Below, piece after piece: positions 8,778-18,319 of a stretch of 64,000 nt of DNA. The DNA comes from Hankyongella ginsenosidimutans (lineage in GTDB: Bacteria > Pseudomonadota > Alphaproteobacteria > Sphingomonadales > Sphingomonadaceae), in assembly GCF_005144965.1 (NCBI RefSeq), contig NZ_CP039704.1, positions 2,154,001-2,218,000 of the forward strand. Reading direction: 5' to 3'. Under the pieces are notes generated by a model. The model did not search any database. It was not told the origin of the DNA and was given only the letters and a program-made list of their open reading frames with translations. Each line of letters opens with the position of its first letter. The first letter of the stretch is position 1. The translations under genes and the position numbers were made by a program.

Positions 8778-10086
8778 TCAGGGCGCGCGTAATCGTGAAA
8801 CGAAAAGCCGTCGCAGCCACCGGGCAGCGCCGGGTCGCCGGGCCGGGTGCGGCAGTCGCCCTGCGGGGTGTGGGGAACGGCCCGCGCTCGGCATCGCTCG
8901 GCACCGCACGCTGCCATGTGCTGTGGGCTTTCAGGAACTGCTCGATCTGCGCCAGGCCTTCTTCCGCCTCCAGCGAGCAAACCGCATAGACGAGGGTGCC
9001 GCCAGGGCGCACCAGGGTCGCGGCATGGGCCAGCAGCCGACGTTGCAGGTCCAGCAGATCAGCGGTGTCGCGCCCGGCCTTCAGGTGCAGCACATCCGGG
9101 TGGCGGCGGAACGTCCCCGTCGCGCTGCACGGGGCATCCAGCAGCACGGCGTCGAACTGCCGGTCGGGCCGCCAGGTCGTGGCATCGGCCACGACCACAT
9201 CCGCGGCAAGGCCAGTCCGGGCGAGATTTTCGCGCAGGCGCTCAAGCCGGCGCGCTGAACTATCGACGGCCGTGACATGCGCGCCCGTGGCCGCCAGCTG
9301 CAGGGTCTTGCCGCCGGGCGCTGCACAAAGGTCCGCAATCGACTGGCCGGGCCGGGCATCGATCAGCCGGGCCGGCAATCCGGCCGCGATGTCCTGCACC
9401 CACCACGCGCCGTCATCATAGCCGGGCAGGGCGGTGACGGGCGCACCCGCCGGCACGCGCACATGGCCCGGCAGAAGCGATTGGCCGCCAAGGCTTTCGG
9501 CATAGGTTTGCGTCTGCGACGGGTCGCGCAGGCAGATGTCCAGGGGTGGCTGGTCCTTCAACGCTTCCGCAAGGTCGTGCGCCGCGTCCGGCCCGAAAGC
9601 GGCCCGCCAGCGGCTGGCATAAGGCTGCGGCAAGGTCGGGCGATCCGGCAGGCATACGCCTTCCCGCAGCAGGCCCCAGCACCGCATGAACCAGCCGGCG
9701 CGGCCCGGCCTCCACCAGCGGCAACGCGGTGGCGACGGCGGCGTGCGGCGGCGTGCCGAGCGCCAGCACCTGCGCCAGCGCCATGCGCAGCACGAGGCGG
9801 GCGCGGGCGTCGTGCGGCAACGGCTTGGGCGTCGCGCTGTCGATCATGGCGTCGAGGTCGGGCAGCCAGCGCAAGGTCGCCGAGACGATGGCGTGCGCCA
9901 GCCCCGGTCGCTCGGGTCATCAAGGCCGGCAAGCCCCTGCTCCATGGCCAGCTCGAGCGGCTGGTGGCGCAGCAGCACCGCGATCAGCAGTCGTAGCGCC
10001 GCTTCGCGGCTGGCGACGCCGGGTGTCGGGCGGGGTGTCGGGCGGGGTGGGGCAGGCCTGCGCCGGGTGTTGGGCCTTGGTGTCAC
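8778..10086 (-). CDS. rsmB: 16S rRNA (cytosine-967-C5)-methyltransferase
   Basis: The N-terminal NusB-like RNA-binding domain is visible in [28 protein letters not shown] and [19 protein letters not shown]. The C-terminal methyltransferase has [13 protein letters not shown] (motif I), [16 protein letters not shown] with the releasing cysteine, and [13 protein letters not shown] with the catalytic cysteine. Four frameshifts are inferred near 9905, 9672, 8863 and 8803; the last, in a T run, restores the usual C-terminus [11 protein letters not shown]. The GTG start at 10086 overlaps the htpX stop (GTGA). The product modifies C967 of 16S rRNA. Confidence 0.93.
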
Positions 10087-10979
10087 GGGCGTCCACCCAG
10101 CGGGTCAAGCGCCGAGCGGCGGGCGACGGAGGCGGGCCGCATGTCGCCGGCGATGCCCTGCAAGGCGGCGATGCGGTTTTCCGTATTGGGGTGGGTCGAG
10201 AACAGGTTGTCCATGTTCGCGCCGGACAGCGGGTTGACGATGAACAGGTGCGCGGTCGCCGGATTGTGCTCGGCCGCCGGATTGACGATGCGCTGGGCAC
10301 CTGCCTGCAGTTTCGCAAGTGCGGAGGCCAGCGCAAGCGGCTTGCCGGAAATCTCGGCCCCGCCGCGGTCCGCGCCATATTCGCGGGTGCGGGAGATCGC
10401 CATCTGCACCAGCATGGCGGCGAGCGGCGCCAGGATCATCATGGCGATCATCACGATCGGGTTGGGCCGCTCCTCATCGCGGCCGCCACCGAAGAACAGG
10501 CCGAAGTTCGCCAGCATGGAAATGGCGCCGGCGACCGTTGCCGTCACGGTCATGACCAGGGTGTCGCGGTTGCGGATATGCGCCAACTCATGCGCGATCA
10601 CACCTTCGAGTTCGTCCCGGCTCAGGATGGCCATCAGCCCGGTGGTTGCGGCCACAGCGCCGTGGGCCGGGTCGCGGCCGGTCGCGAACGCGTTCGGCTG
10701 CGGCGTATCGATGATGTAGACCTTGGGCATCGGCAGGCCGGCATTGCGCGCCAGCCGCGCGACCATGGCATGGAGGTCAGGGGCGCTGTGGGCGTCCACT
10801 TCCTGCGCGCCATGCATGCGCAGCAGCATCTTGTCCGCATTCCAGTAGGCGAACATGTTCATGCCCGCGGCAACGACCAGCGCGATCAGTGCGCCGCCCT
10901 GGCCGCCGATGAAATAGCCAAAGCTCATGAACAGCGCGGTAAGCGCCGCGAGCAGCAGGCCAGTCTTCATGGTGTTCAT
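10083..10979 (-). CDS. htpX: membrane-bound zinc metalloprotease HtpX
   Basis: An intact 298-residue M48B protease for quality control of inner-membrane proteins. Two N-terminal membrane helices (residues about 6-20 and 27-45) are followed by the zinc motif HELAH at residues 130-134, two more hydrophobic segments (about 140-165 and 175-190), and the third ligand in [14 protein letters not shown]. The ATG at 10979 is preferred because AGGGAG lies about nine bases upstream. The stop overlaps the rsmB start. It is divergent from the DUF1674 gene. Confidence 0.96.
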   Translation of the reverse strand: MNTMKTGLLLAALTALFMSFGYFIGGQGGALIALVVAAGMNMFAYWNADKMLLRMHGAQEVDAHSAPDLHAMVARLARNAGLPMPKVYIIDTPQPNAFATGRDPAHGAVAATTGLMAILSRDELEGVIAHELAHIRNRDTLVMTVTATVAGAISMLANFGLFFGGGRDEERPNPIVMIAMMILAPLAAMLVQMAISRTREYGADRGGAEISGKPLALASALAKLQAGAQRIVNPAAEHNPATAHLFIVNPLSGANMDNLFSTHPNTENRIAALQGIAGDMRPASVARRSALDPLGGRP

Positions 10980-11106
10980 GCGTTGTCGCGCTCCCTTTCG
11001 ATGCCGGCCATCATGTGGCGCTGGTCCGCCCGCCTTCAAGCGGCGCGCCTGTCGATTTTGCCACGGCGTGCTTGCCCCGCGTCAGCCTGCCGCTTACCTG
11101 TATGTC

Positions 11107-11262
11107 ATGGATGAGAGCCCCGATAAACCGACTGACACGCCCCCGGCACCGGCGCTGAAACCGGTGTCTGAAGCGCCGCTGTCTGAACAGGGCGGGCCGA
11201 AGGGTCCGGAGCCGACGCGCTACGGCGACTGGGAAGTCGGCGGCGTCTGCAGCGACTTCTGA
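11107..11262 (+). CDS. DUF1674 / SDHAF4-like protein
   Basis: A 51-residue protein whose C-terminus GPEPTRYGDWEVGGVCSDF is the signature of DUF1674. In eukaryotes the homologue (SDHAF4) protects the flavinylated succinate dehydrogenase subunit during complex II assembly; a matching role in alphaproteobacteria is plausible but inferred. The N-terminal half is proline-rich and probably disordered. It is usually found next to htpX and rsmB in alphaproteobacteria, as here. Confidence 0.88.
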   Translation: MDESPDKPTDTPPAPALKPVSEAPLSEQGGPKGPEPTRYGDWEVGGVCSDF

Positions 11263-11314
11263 CGTAGCACGATTTCCACGCGCATCAGCAATCTGATTTC
11301 GCGAAGTTCCCGCA

Positions 11315-11346
11315 CAAAAACACCGGCGGGCAGGGCCCGCCGGTGT
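11315..11346 (-). terminator. intrinsic terminator of the PEP-CTERM metalloprotease gene
   Basis: On the minus strand the sequence forms ACACCGGCGGGC, loop CCT, GCCCGCCGGTGT: a perfect 12-bp stem with a 3-nt loop, followed at once by TTTTG. It lies just past the stop codon of the minus-strand gene ending at 11366. Confidence 0.9.
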
Positions 11347-11365
11347 CGTGTGACGTGTGACGTCT

Positions 11366-12826
11366 TTAGCGGCGGCGACGGCGCGCCATCGCGACGCCGG
11401 CAATGCCAGCGCCCAGCAGCAGGAGCGAACCCGGCTCCGGCACCTGGTTGTAGCCGATCACGTCGAACGCGAGGTAATCGAGATCGGTCGGATCGAAGGT
11501 GCGGTTGCGCGGGAACGACGGATCGAGAATACTGACCGGCAGTCCGAGCGACTCGTCGAACAGGAAGGTTTCGATAAAGTGGCTGGCCTGGTACGGTGCG
11601 ACGTTCACCGAGCCAAGCACGCCGTCGCAGGCGTCGCCGGGGACAAGGATGAAGCCGTCGCAGGTTGCGACCGTGAAGCCGATGCCGTTGAACGAGCCCG
11701 AGCTGAAGGCTTGGATGCGGGTTTTGCCGCCGTCGATCGAGAAGTACGGCACGTCAAGCGGAATGCCGCCGGCGTTCAGCGAAATGAACTGATCGTTGGT
11801 CAGCGTGTCGCCGTCGAGGCCGAGGCCGGTCGTGTAGTCGAAGCCGATGAACTGCCCGTTGTCATCGAACGACAGGTTCGAATAGCGGAACAGGTCGAGC
11901 ACGCTGGTGAACGAACCCAGCGGGTCGATCTGGTTCTGATCCGGACCGAAGAAGCCGCTGAACGGCCCGCGGCCGGTCACGATGTCAACAAAGTCCACAC
12001 CGGAGACGAAGCCGAGCGCGTGGCCGATTTCGTGCGTTGCGACCGCGACAAAGTCGGTCGTGCCTGAGGTGATGCCGTCCGAACGATCAAGGTCGAACGT
12101 GAAGTCGCTGTTGAAGGTGATGGTGCCATCGAAGCCGTTCGGGTCAGCGCCGAGACTCGAGACGTCAAAACCCAGGGCCTTCAGGTTCGCGGTATTCACG
12201 AACTGGACCTGATTGTCGAAGGTCTGGCCGTTCGAGCCGTCGTTCAGGATGATACCCTGCGCGCGCAGCTCGTTACGGCTGATGACACCGTCCGGTGAAT
12301 TATTCGCTGGAACATTCAGCAGTCTTCCATTGCCGTCGGTGCTGACCTTGTCGCCCGTGATGACTTCGATGTCGTTCTTGATCTGGTCAAGCGAGCCGCC
12401 GACGACATTGCTGCCGGTGTCAACGCCGCGCGCGTTATGGAAGAAGCTCAGCGTGTCGCCGGTCGGCAGGTTGGCGACCGCCGTCTGGTCGGCAACGGTC
12501 GTCGCATCGGCGATCAGCGCGTTGCGCACGTCTGCATAGGTGACGTCGACGCGGCGGCTACCCGTCTGGCCGAGAATGTTCGGCCCGAGCGAGGCGAAAC
12601 CGGCGCTGAGCTTCACCGTGATGTTATCGCCCAGGCGATCGCTCCAGAACTGCGCCGCGGTGCGGTAGGCGGTTTCCACCTGCGCGCGGGTCGCAGCGTC
12701 AACGGTGTTGCCAAAGTTGAACGTGAAGTCAAAAGCCACGGCATGCGCTTGGGCGGCACCGAGCGTCGCCATGGCGACGGCGGATGCACCTAGCATTTTC
12801 AAAGACTTGGTAAAGCCTTTCTGCAT
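11366..12826 (-). CDS. secreted metalloprotease with PEP-CTERM sorting signal
   Basis: An intact 486-residue protein of the NF038122-like metalloprotease group. A signal peptide covers residues 1-30 (KSLKMLGASAVAMATLGAAQ). The zinc site HEIGHALGF is at residues 265-273. The C-terminus has VPEPGSLLLLGAGIAGVAM and then RRRRR: the PEP box, membrane helix and arginine cluster recognised by exosortase/archaeosortase-type enzymes. Such proteins are cleaved and anchored or released at the cell surface, often with exopolysaccharide. No exosortase gene lies in this window. A good ribosome site (GGGAGAG) precedes the ATG at 12826. The gene has its own terminator and a divergent, palindrome-rich promoter region. 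Confidence 0.92.
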   Translation of the reverse strand: MQKGFTKSLKMLGASAVAMATLGAAQAHAVAFDFTFNFGNTVDAATRAQVETAYRTAAQFWSDRLGDNITVKLSAGFASLGPNILGQTGSRRVDVTYADVRNALIADATTVADQTAVANLPTGDTLSFFHNARGVDTGSNVVGGSLDQIKNDIEVITGDKVSTDGNGRLLNVPANNSPDGVISRNELRAQGIILNDGSNGQTFDNQVQFVNTANLKALGFDVSSLGADPNGFDGTITFNSDFTFDLDRSDGITSGTTDFVAVATHEIGHALGFVSGVDFVDIVTGRGPFSGFFGPDQNQIDPLGSFTSVLDLFRYSNLSFDDNGQFIGFDYTTGLGLDGDTLTNDQFISLNAGGIPLDVPYFSIDGGKTRIQAFSSGSFNGIGFTVATCDGFILVPGDACDGVLGSVNVAPYQASHFIETFLFDESLGLPVSILDPSFPRNRTFDPTDLDYLAFDVIGYNQVPEPGSLLLLGAGIAGVAMARRRRR

Positions 12827-13149
12827 TGGTCTCTCCCGATGAATAAGACGTTTGGTTTTTCCTTTCACCCCGCCTTGTCGGCGTGTGGGCGTACGGTGGG
12901 GAAAGATGTGCAATTTTGCGCCAAATCCTAAGATGCTGTAATAATTCTGAAATAGTGTTAACGTGTTGCGTGAGTGTAAAGCAGGGCGACATTTTCCTGT
13001 TGTGGGCGGCAATTCTTATGTTGCGATGAACCGTTCATCGCTACGTCAAATGTAATAATATTACATTGCGTAGGCGTGTCAAAAATTCTGCGCCAATATC
13101 GTTTGAAGTCCGGCGCGGGCCGCTTAATGTCGCGACGGGAGGTGCGGAA
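12827..13149. promoter_or_regulatory. divergent intergenic region with two perfect 19-bp palindromes
   Basis: This 323-bp gap separates the metalloprotease (minus) from the cupin gene (plus). It is AT-richer than its surroundings and carries two perfect odd-length palindromes: GCGATGAACCGTTCATCGC at 13023-13041 and AATGTAATAATATTACATT at 13049-13067. Their centres are 26 bp apart. Each has 9-bp arms around one central base, a form common among TetR-family operators. No TetR gene is adjacent in this window. I assign no promoter with confidence. Confidence 0.6.
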
Positions 13150-13628
13150 ATGCCGAAAATTGACCTGTCGACAGCGCCGGTGCTGGTGGGATCGCGCTAT
13201 CCTGCACCTTTGACGAACCCTGCCGCGGGCGTCGTGCGCTCCGTTTGTCGGAGGCCTCGGGCCTTACGCATATCGGGGTCAATCTCGTGACGATCGACCC
13301 CGGCGCCTGGGCCAGCCAGCGCCACTGGCATACTCATGAGGATGAGTTTGTGATGATGGTGTCCGGCGAACTCGTGCTGGTGGAGGATGATGGCGAGACC
13401 GTGCTGCGCGCCGGGGACTGCGCTGCGCATCCGGCGGGCGCTCAGAACGGCCACCATCTGCAGAACCGCTCGGCACAGCCGGCAACCTTCCTGGTCGTCA
13501 GCAACCGCGACAACGCGGACGCCGGCGATTATCCGGATATCGACATGCGCTTCACCGCCGGCCGCTATACCGGTGGCGGCGGCTACGAACATAAGGACGG
13601 CGCGCCGTACCCCAAGCGTGACGGCTGA
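13150..13628 (+). CDS. cupin-domain protein
   Basis: A single-domain cupin of about 160 residues starting MPKIDLSTAPVLVGSRYPAP. After one missing G near 13228, the domain continues with RHWHTHEDEFVMMVSGELVL (the metal-binding HxHxxE motif), LRAGDCAAHPAG and GHHLQNRS (last His ligand). It is an uncharacterised small cupin with no signal peptide; related proteins lack known substrates. The downstream MFS gene starts inside its last codons, so the two are co-translated. Confidence 0.85.
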
Positions 13629-14931
13629 TCTGCCGCGCGGCGCACTTCTGCTCAGCCGTCGCTTCGGCCCGCTGTTCGTCACGCAGTTCCTGAGCGCATT
13701 CAGCGACAACCTGTTCCGCACCAGTCTGGTGTTCTTCGCCACCTTCCAGCTGTTCGCAGGCGACGCGACAGCAGCGGCGGGCCTGGCGGCCCAGGCAGCG
13801 GCGCTGTTCATGCTGCCATTCTTTCTGGTCTCCGGCTTTGCCGGGCACCTGTGCGATGCCCGTGACAAGGCCCGGGTCGCGCAAGGGGTGAAGCTGGCGG
13901 AAATCGTCGTCATGGTTGTCGCAGCGGCCGGGTTGTGGTTCGGCAGCGTGCCGGTGCTGCTTGCCGCATTGACACTGGCCGGTGTGCAGGCCGCGCTGTT
14001 CGGGCCGATCAAATACGGCATCCTGCCGCAGCATGTCGCAAAGAGCAAGTTGTTGACCGCCAATGCGCTGGTCGAAGGCAGCACCTTTGTTGCGGTGCTG
14101 CTCGGGCAGATCGCTGGCGGGCTGCTGCCGCCACGGCTTGCGGGCATCGCGCTTGTTGTGCTGGGGTCACGATCTGGCTGGTCAGCCGCGCCATTCCGCC
14201 GGCACCGCCGGTCGAGCGGGCTTTGGCGTTCCAGCCGCTGCGCCAGAGTTGGGCTGTGCTGCGCGCAGCATTTGCCAGCCGTGCGCTGGTGGTGACGATC
14301 CTGGGTATATCCTGGTTCTGGGCGGCGGGTGCGCTGATCACCGGCCAGTTCGTGCCGATCGTACGCCACCACCTGGGCGCGCAGGAACCGGTTGCGACCT
14401 TGCTGCTCACCTGCTTCTCGCTTGGCATTCCTGCCGGCTCGCTGCTGGTCAGCAAGATGTTGCGCGGTGAGATCTCGCTGCGCTTTGCTGCCGGGGCAGG
14501 CACTGCGATGGCGCTTGGCATGGCGGATGCCGCCCGGCGCACTCTGGCCTTTCCGCAGGCAACGGGCGGCCTCTATGATATCCCGATGTTCCTGGCGTCC
14601 CCGGCAGCCTGGGGTTGATCGCAGACCTGCTGGTGATTGCGCTGGCGGCCGGCATGTTCATCGCGCCGCTCTACGCCCGCCTGCAGGCGCTCAGTGCCCC
14701 GAGCGGCGCGCGCGCACCATTGCCGCGAATAACATCGCGAATGCAGGGTTTATCGTCGCCAGCTCGGTTCTGGCGGCGGTCCTGCTCAAAGCCGGCTGGT
14801 CCGCGCCGCAACTGATCCTGTTGTTCGCCGCCGGCACGCTGGGAATTGCGCTGACATTCGCCGGCAGGCGAGCCGGGCCTGATCGAACGCTCAGCGTTTC
14901 GCGGGTCAGGGTCTGGCGATCGCCGCGCTGA
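13618..14931 (+). CDS. MFS transporter, LplT/Aas-like (possibly truncated)
   Basis: A membrane protein of about 430 residues with about 12 hydrophobic segments. It opens FGPLFVTQFLSAFSDNLFRT, a motif typical of lysophospholipid transporters (LplT) and of the MFS half of MFS-acyltransferase-AMP-ligase fusions. QAALFGPIKYGILPQ is also diagnostic of that group. Frameshifts lie near 14165, 14612 and 14702. The GTG start at 13618 overlaps the cupin gene. In many alphaproteobacteria the homologue continues into a PlsC-like acyltransferase; here it stops after the last helix and overlaps the convergent M16 gene by about 25 bases, so it is either a stand-alone flippase or the remnant of the fusion. 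Confidence 0.78.
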
Positions 14932-16283
14932 GTTCTGGAAGCGCTGACATCTGCGTGCGCACCTGTGCTTCGTCACCGACGATGACGACGGTCATGCGCT
15001 TTTCATCGAAGTAGGCGTTCATGATGCGTTTGACGTCGTCCGCGCTCACCGCGCGCATGGTCGCGACATAGCGGCCAAGTTCCTCCCGCGGCACACCGAG
15101 CAGGTCGTAGGCCGCATAGCTGCCGATCAGGCCGCTGCGTGAGGCGATGCGGAACAGATAGCTGCCAGCAAGGCCGTTCTTCACCCGGTCAAGCTCGTCC
15201 TCGGGCGGCGCCTCGCGTTTGAGCTTGCCGATTTCGTCGAGGATGACCTTGAGCGAGTCTGCCGTGTTCGTCGCCGTCACATCCGCGACCTCGACCCAGC
15301 GCCCGAAGCCGGGGCGCAGGCTGTACGACGAGTCCGGCGAATAGGCGTAGCCTTTGTCCTCGCGCAGGCTGAGCGTTATGCGCGAGGAGAAGTCGCCGCC
15401 CAGCAGTTCGTTGGTCACGCCGAGAGCGATGCGGTCCGGGCTGCTGGCGTCCGGCATCGGCAGCCCGACGATCAGGGTGGATTGCGGTGCATTCGGGCGG
15501 CCGACCAGGCGCACCGTCAGCGCATCGTTCAGCTTCGGCGGGCTGAGCGTGATCGGCGGGCCTTCTTGCCAGTCCCCGAACACCCTGGCGATCACTTGCT
15601 TGATTGCAGCCGCATCGAACTGGCCGGCGACATAGAGGTGCGCGCGCCGCGCCCCTAACTGCATGTCGAAGAACTGTCTGATCTGTGCGTAGCTGATGGC
15701 CTGCAGGTCTTCAGCGCGGGCAACCGGCTGCCCATAAGGGTGCTGACCGTAAAGGCGTTGGCAAACGCCATATCCGCCTGGGTCTGCGGGCTCTGCAGGC
15801 TGACTGCCAGGCCCGCAGGGCATCCTGCTTCAGGCGCGGCAGCTCGGATTCTGGCAGGTTTGGCCGGCGAACCTGGTCAGCAAGCAGCGCGATGGCGGGG
15901 CCTGCAAATTCGCTCAACGCCGAGATGCCAGCGCTCATGGTGTCCGATCCGCCGGCAAACCCGACCGATCCGCCCATATCGCCGGACGCGCGCGCCACAT
16001 CGGCCGCCGATTTGCCGCCCACGCCCTCGTTCATCAGGGCGACGAACAGGTCCGTCAGGCCGCGCACGCTTTCGTCCAGCCGCCCGGTGCGGATTTGCAG
16101 GGTTGCCGAGTTTGGGCACCGAGCCATAGGGGATGAGCGTCACGCCCATGCCGTTCGGCAGGCTGTAGGTTTCCACACTCGGCAGCGCAAAATCCTTGGG
16201 CGTTCCGACCGGCGGTGGCGTTTCCGTTTCGGCAAGCGCGGGCAGGGGGCGAGCGCCAGCAGCAGCACGAGGGTCCGGATCAT
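14906..16283 (-). CDS. M16-family peptidase-like protein, non-catalytic partner
   Basis: About 460 residues with an N-terminal signal sequence (MIRTLVLLLALAP). The fold is M16 (METYSLPNGMGVTLI, LNDALTVRLVGRPNAPQS, ITLSLREDKGYAYSPDS, and DELDRVKNGLAGSYLFR). The zinc motif HxxEH is absent: the equivalent helix reads RGLTDLFVALMNEGVG, so this is the substrate-binding, inactive subunit of a heterodimer. Frameshifts occur near 16240, 16110, 15815 and 15755. Its ATG overlaps the stop of the catalytic partner (ATGA). Likely periplasmic peptide degradation. Confidence 0.88.
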
Positions 16284-17670
16284 GGGTGTGGCTCCGCGCC
16301 AGGCTTGACGATCAGGATGGTGCGCTGGTCGCGCGCCAGATATTTCGCGGCAGTCTTGCGCACCTGCTCCGGCGTGATGGCGGCGAACCGCGCTTCGATC
16401 GTATTGATCTTGCCGGGGTCGTCGTCGAACAGGGCAAAGCTCGCCAGCAGGTCCACGAGGCCAAAGCGGTTCGACGAGGAGATCAGGTCATAAAAGCTTG
16501 ACCGCAACTGGGTGCGGATACGCTTCAAGTCGCTCTCCGGCACGGGTTTTGAGCGCAAGTCCTCGATGACGGCATCGATTTCCTTGAGGATCATCTCCGG
16601 CGCGACACTGGCGTCATGGATCAGCCCGTAGGTCATCAGCATCGGCCCGTTGTAGCTGAACTGGCTGCCGAGGAAGGGGTTGATGCCGCCGGAGACGCTG
16701 TCGGTCAGGCCCTTGTCCCGCACCAGACGCTGGACGAGCCGGCTGTCGTCCCCGCTGGACAGCAGATCCTCGATCAGGCCCATGGCGTAGAAATCGTCCG
16801 TGTGCCGCGGCGGGACACGCCAGGCCACCTGAAGCCCCGGTTTGGGTGCCAGCGGGTCGGTGCGCTCGGCGCGTTTCTCGGCAGTCTGTGGCGGTTCGCT
16901 GAGGTCCGGCAGGGTTGCGCGCGGGCGGGCTGGGATGTTGCCGAAATACGTCTGCACCCAGGATTTGACCTGTGCCTTGTCCATATCGCCGGCGACGACC
17001 AGCACGGCGTTGTTCGGCGTGTAGTAGGTTTCGTGGAAAGCCTTGGCCTGATCGAGCGTGGCGGCGTCGATTTCTTCCAGGTCGCCGTAGAAATTGTGCG
17101 CGTTATAGAAATTGCTGAAGGCGACCTGTGGCATGTCCAACCAGACGAACGCGCCGTACGGCTGGTTGAGCACGTTCACCTTGACTTCGTTTTTGACCAC
17201 ATCCTGCTGGTTTTCAGGTTATCCGCCGTGATGGCCAGCGATTTCATGCGGTCGGCCTCGGCCCAGAGCACGGTCTGGGTGACATGGCTCGGCACGACCT
17301 GGTAGTAGTTGGTGTAGTCCCAGCGGGTGGAGCCGTTGAGCGAGCCGCCATTGCCGGAAATCAGCTTGTCATACTCGCCCTTGGGCAGGTTGGCCGAACC
17401 CTGGAACATCAAGTGCTCGAACAGGTGCGCAAAGCCGGTGCGGCCCTTGGGTTCGATGCGCCAGCCAATGCCGTAATAGACGGCGACGGTGGTTGTCGGC
17501 GCATTGGCGTCCGGTGCCAGCACGACCTTCAGGCCATTCTCCAGCCTATAATAGTCCAGCGTGACCAGCGGCGCGGGCTGCTCCGCAGGCGTCGGGGTGC
17601 GCGCGGCGACAGGAGAAGCAACAAGGGCGAACCCGGCCAGCGCCAATTGGAAAAACAGCGTCGGTTTCAT
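16280..17670 (-). CDS. M16-family zinc metalloprotease, catalytic subunit
   Basis: About 460 residues with a signal peptide at the N-terminus (FFQLALAGFALVASPVAAR). The catalytic motif HLFEH appears in GRTGFAHLFEHLMFQGS, with the supporting segment NGSTRWDYTNYYQVVP. The C-terminal M16 repeat has DDSRLVQRLVRDKGLTDSV and SDLKRIRTQLRSSFYDL. One frameshift near 17212 interrupts it. It is translationally coupled to the inactive M16 subunit downstream, an arrangement common in Proteobacteria. Probably acts in the periplasm on short peptides or protein fragments. Confidence 0.92.
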
Positions 17671-17761
17671 GGTTTGCAGCCTATTGAAGGCATGGAATAT
17701 TGTCCAGCGCACATGCAGGAACTTTGTATTGACATTTGTATGTACATAGTGGATCTTCCCT

Positions 17762-18087
17762 ATGAAAACTGCGCGCATCGACGGGTTCGACTGGGATGAT
17801 GGCAACCGTGAGAAGTGCCTGAAACACGGCCTGACGCTGGCGCTGATCGAAAGCGTCTTCCTGGGTGGCGTGCACATGATGCCGGACCCTGCGCACTCCA
17901 ACAGGGAGGCACGCTACATCGCAATCGGATGCACAAGTGAGCAGCGCCATGTTTTATCGCCTTCACACTGCGCGACCGGAATGGTTTGAGGCTTCTGCGT
18001 CCGATCAGCGCGCGATACATGCATCGCAAGGAGGTTGAGCATTATGCCAAAAGCACTGCCGAAGCTGGGAACGGACGCCGAGGCTGA
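17762..18087 (+). CDS. brnT: BrnT-family ribonuclease toxin (frameshifted)
   Basis: A RelE-like toxin of the BrnTA type II module. The N-terminus has FDWDDGNREKCLKHGLTL, then PDPAHSNREARYIAIG. One missing T in a T run near 17955 shifts the frame; repaired, it reads VFIAFTLRDRNGLRLLRP, ISARYMHRKEVEHY, the expected catalytic C-terminus. The repaired gene ends at 18087, overlapping the antitoxin start by about 44 bases, the standard toxin-first order of this family. In Brucella the toxin inhibits translation and the pair represses its own promoter. Confidence 0.87.
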
Positions 18088-18292
18088 AGTCTTTGTCGAA
18101 ACCGCAGATCTGACCGGTTATGATCTCTCGGGGCTCACGGCGGTCAAATTTGAACTGGCGCCGAAAGCGGCGCGGCTGAACATGCGCTTGCCGACCCTGC
18201 TGCTTGATGCCGTGAAAGCGGAAGCCGCGCGGGAGGGCATGCCGTACCAGCGCTTTATCCGCCTCGCGCTGGAGCGCGCCATCACGCGATAG
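18044..18292 (+). CDS. brnA: BrnA-family antitoxin
   Basis: An intact 82-residue protein. The N-terminal toxin-binding part is MPKALPKLGTDAEAEVFVET and DLTGYDLSGL. The C-terminal ribbon-helix-helix DNA-binding part is RLNMRLPTLLLDAVKAEAAR followed by GMPYQRFIRLALERA. It neutralises BrnT and is expected to autorepress. The ATG at 18044 has AAGGAGG about 12 bases upstream, within the toxin gene. Confidence 0.9.
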   Translation: MPKALPKLGTDAEAEVFVETADLTGYDLSGLTAVKFELAPKAARLNMRLPTLLLDAVKAEAAREGMPYQRFIRLALERAITR

Positions 18293-18319
18293 GGTCGTGG
18301 TGCCCATCAAGGCAGAGTA

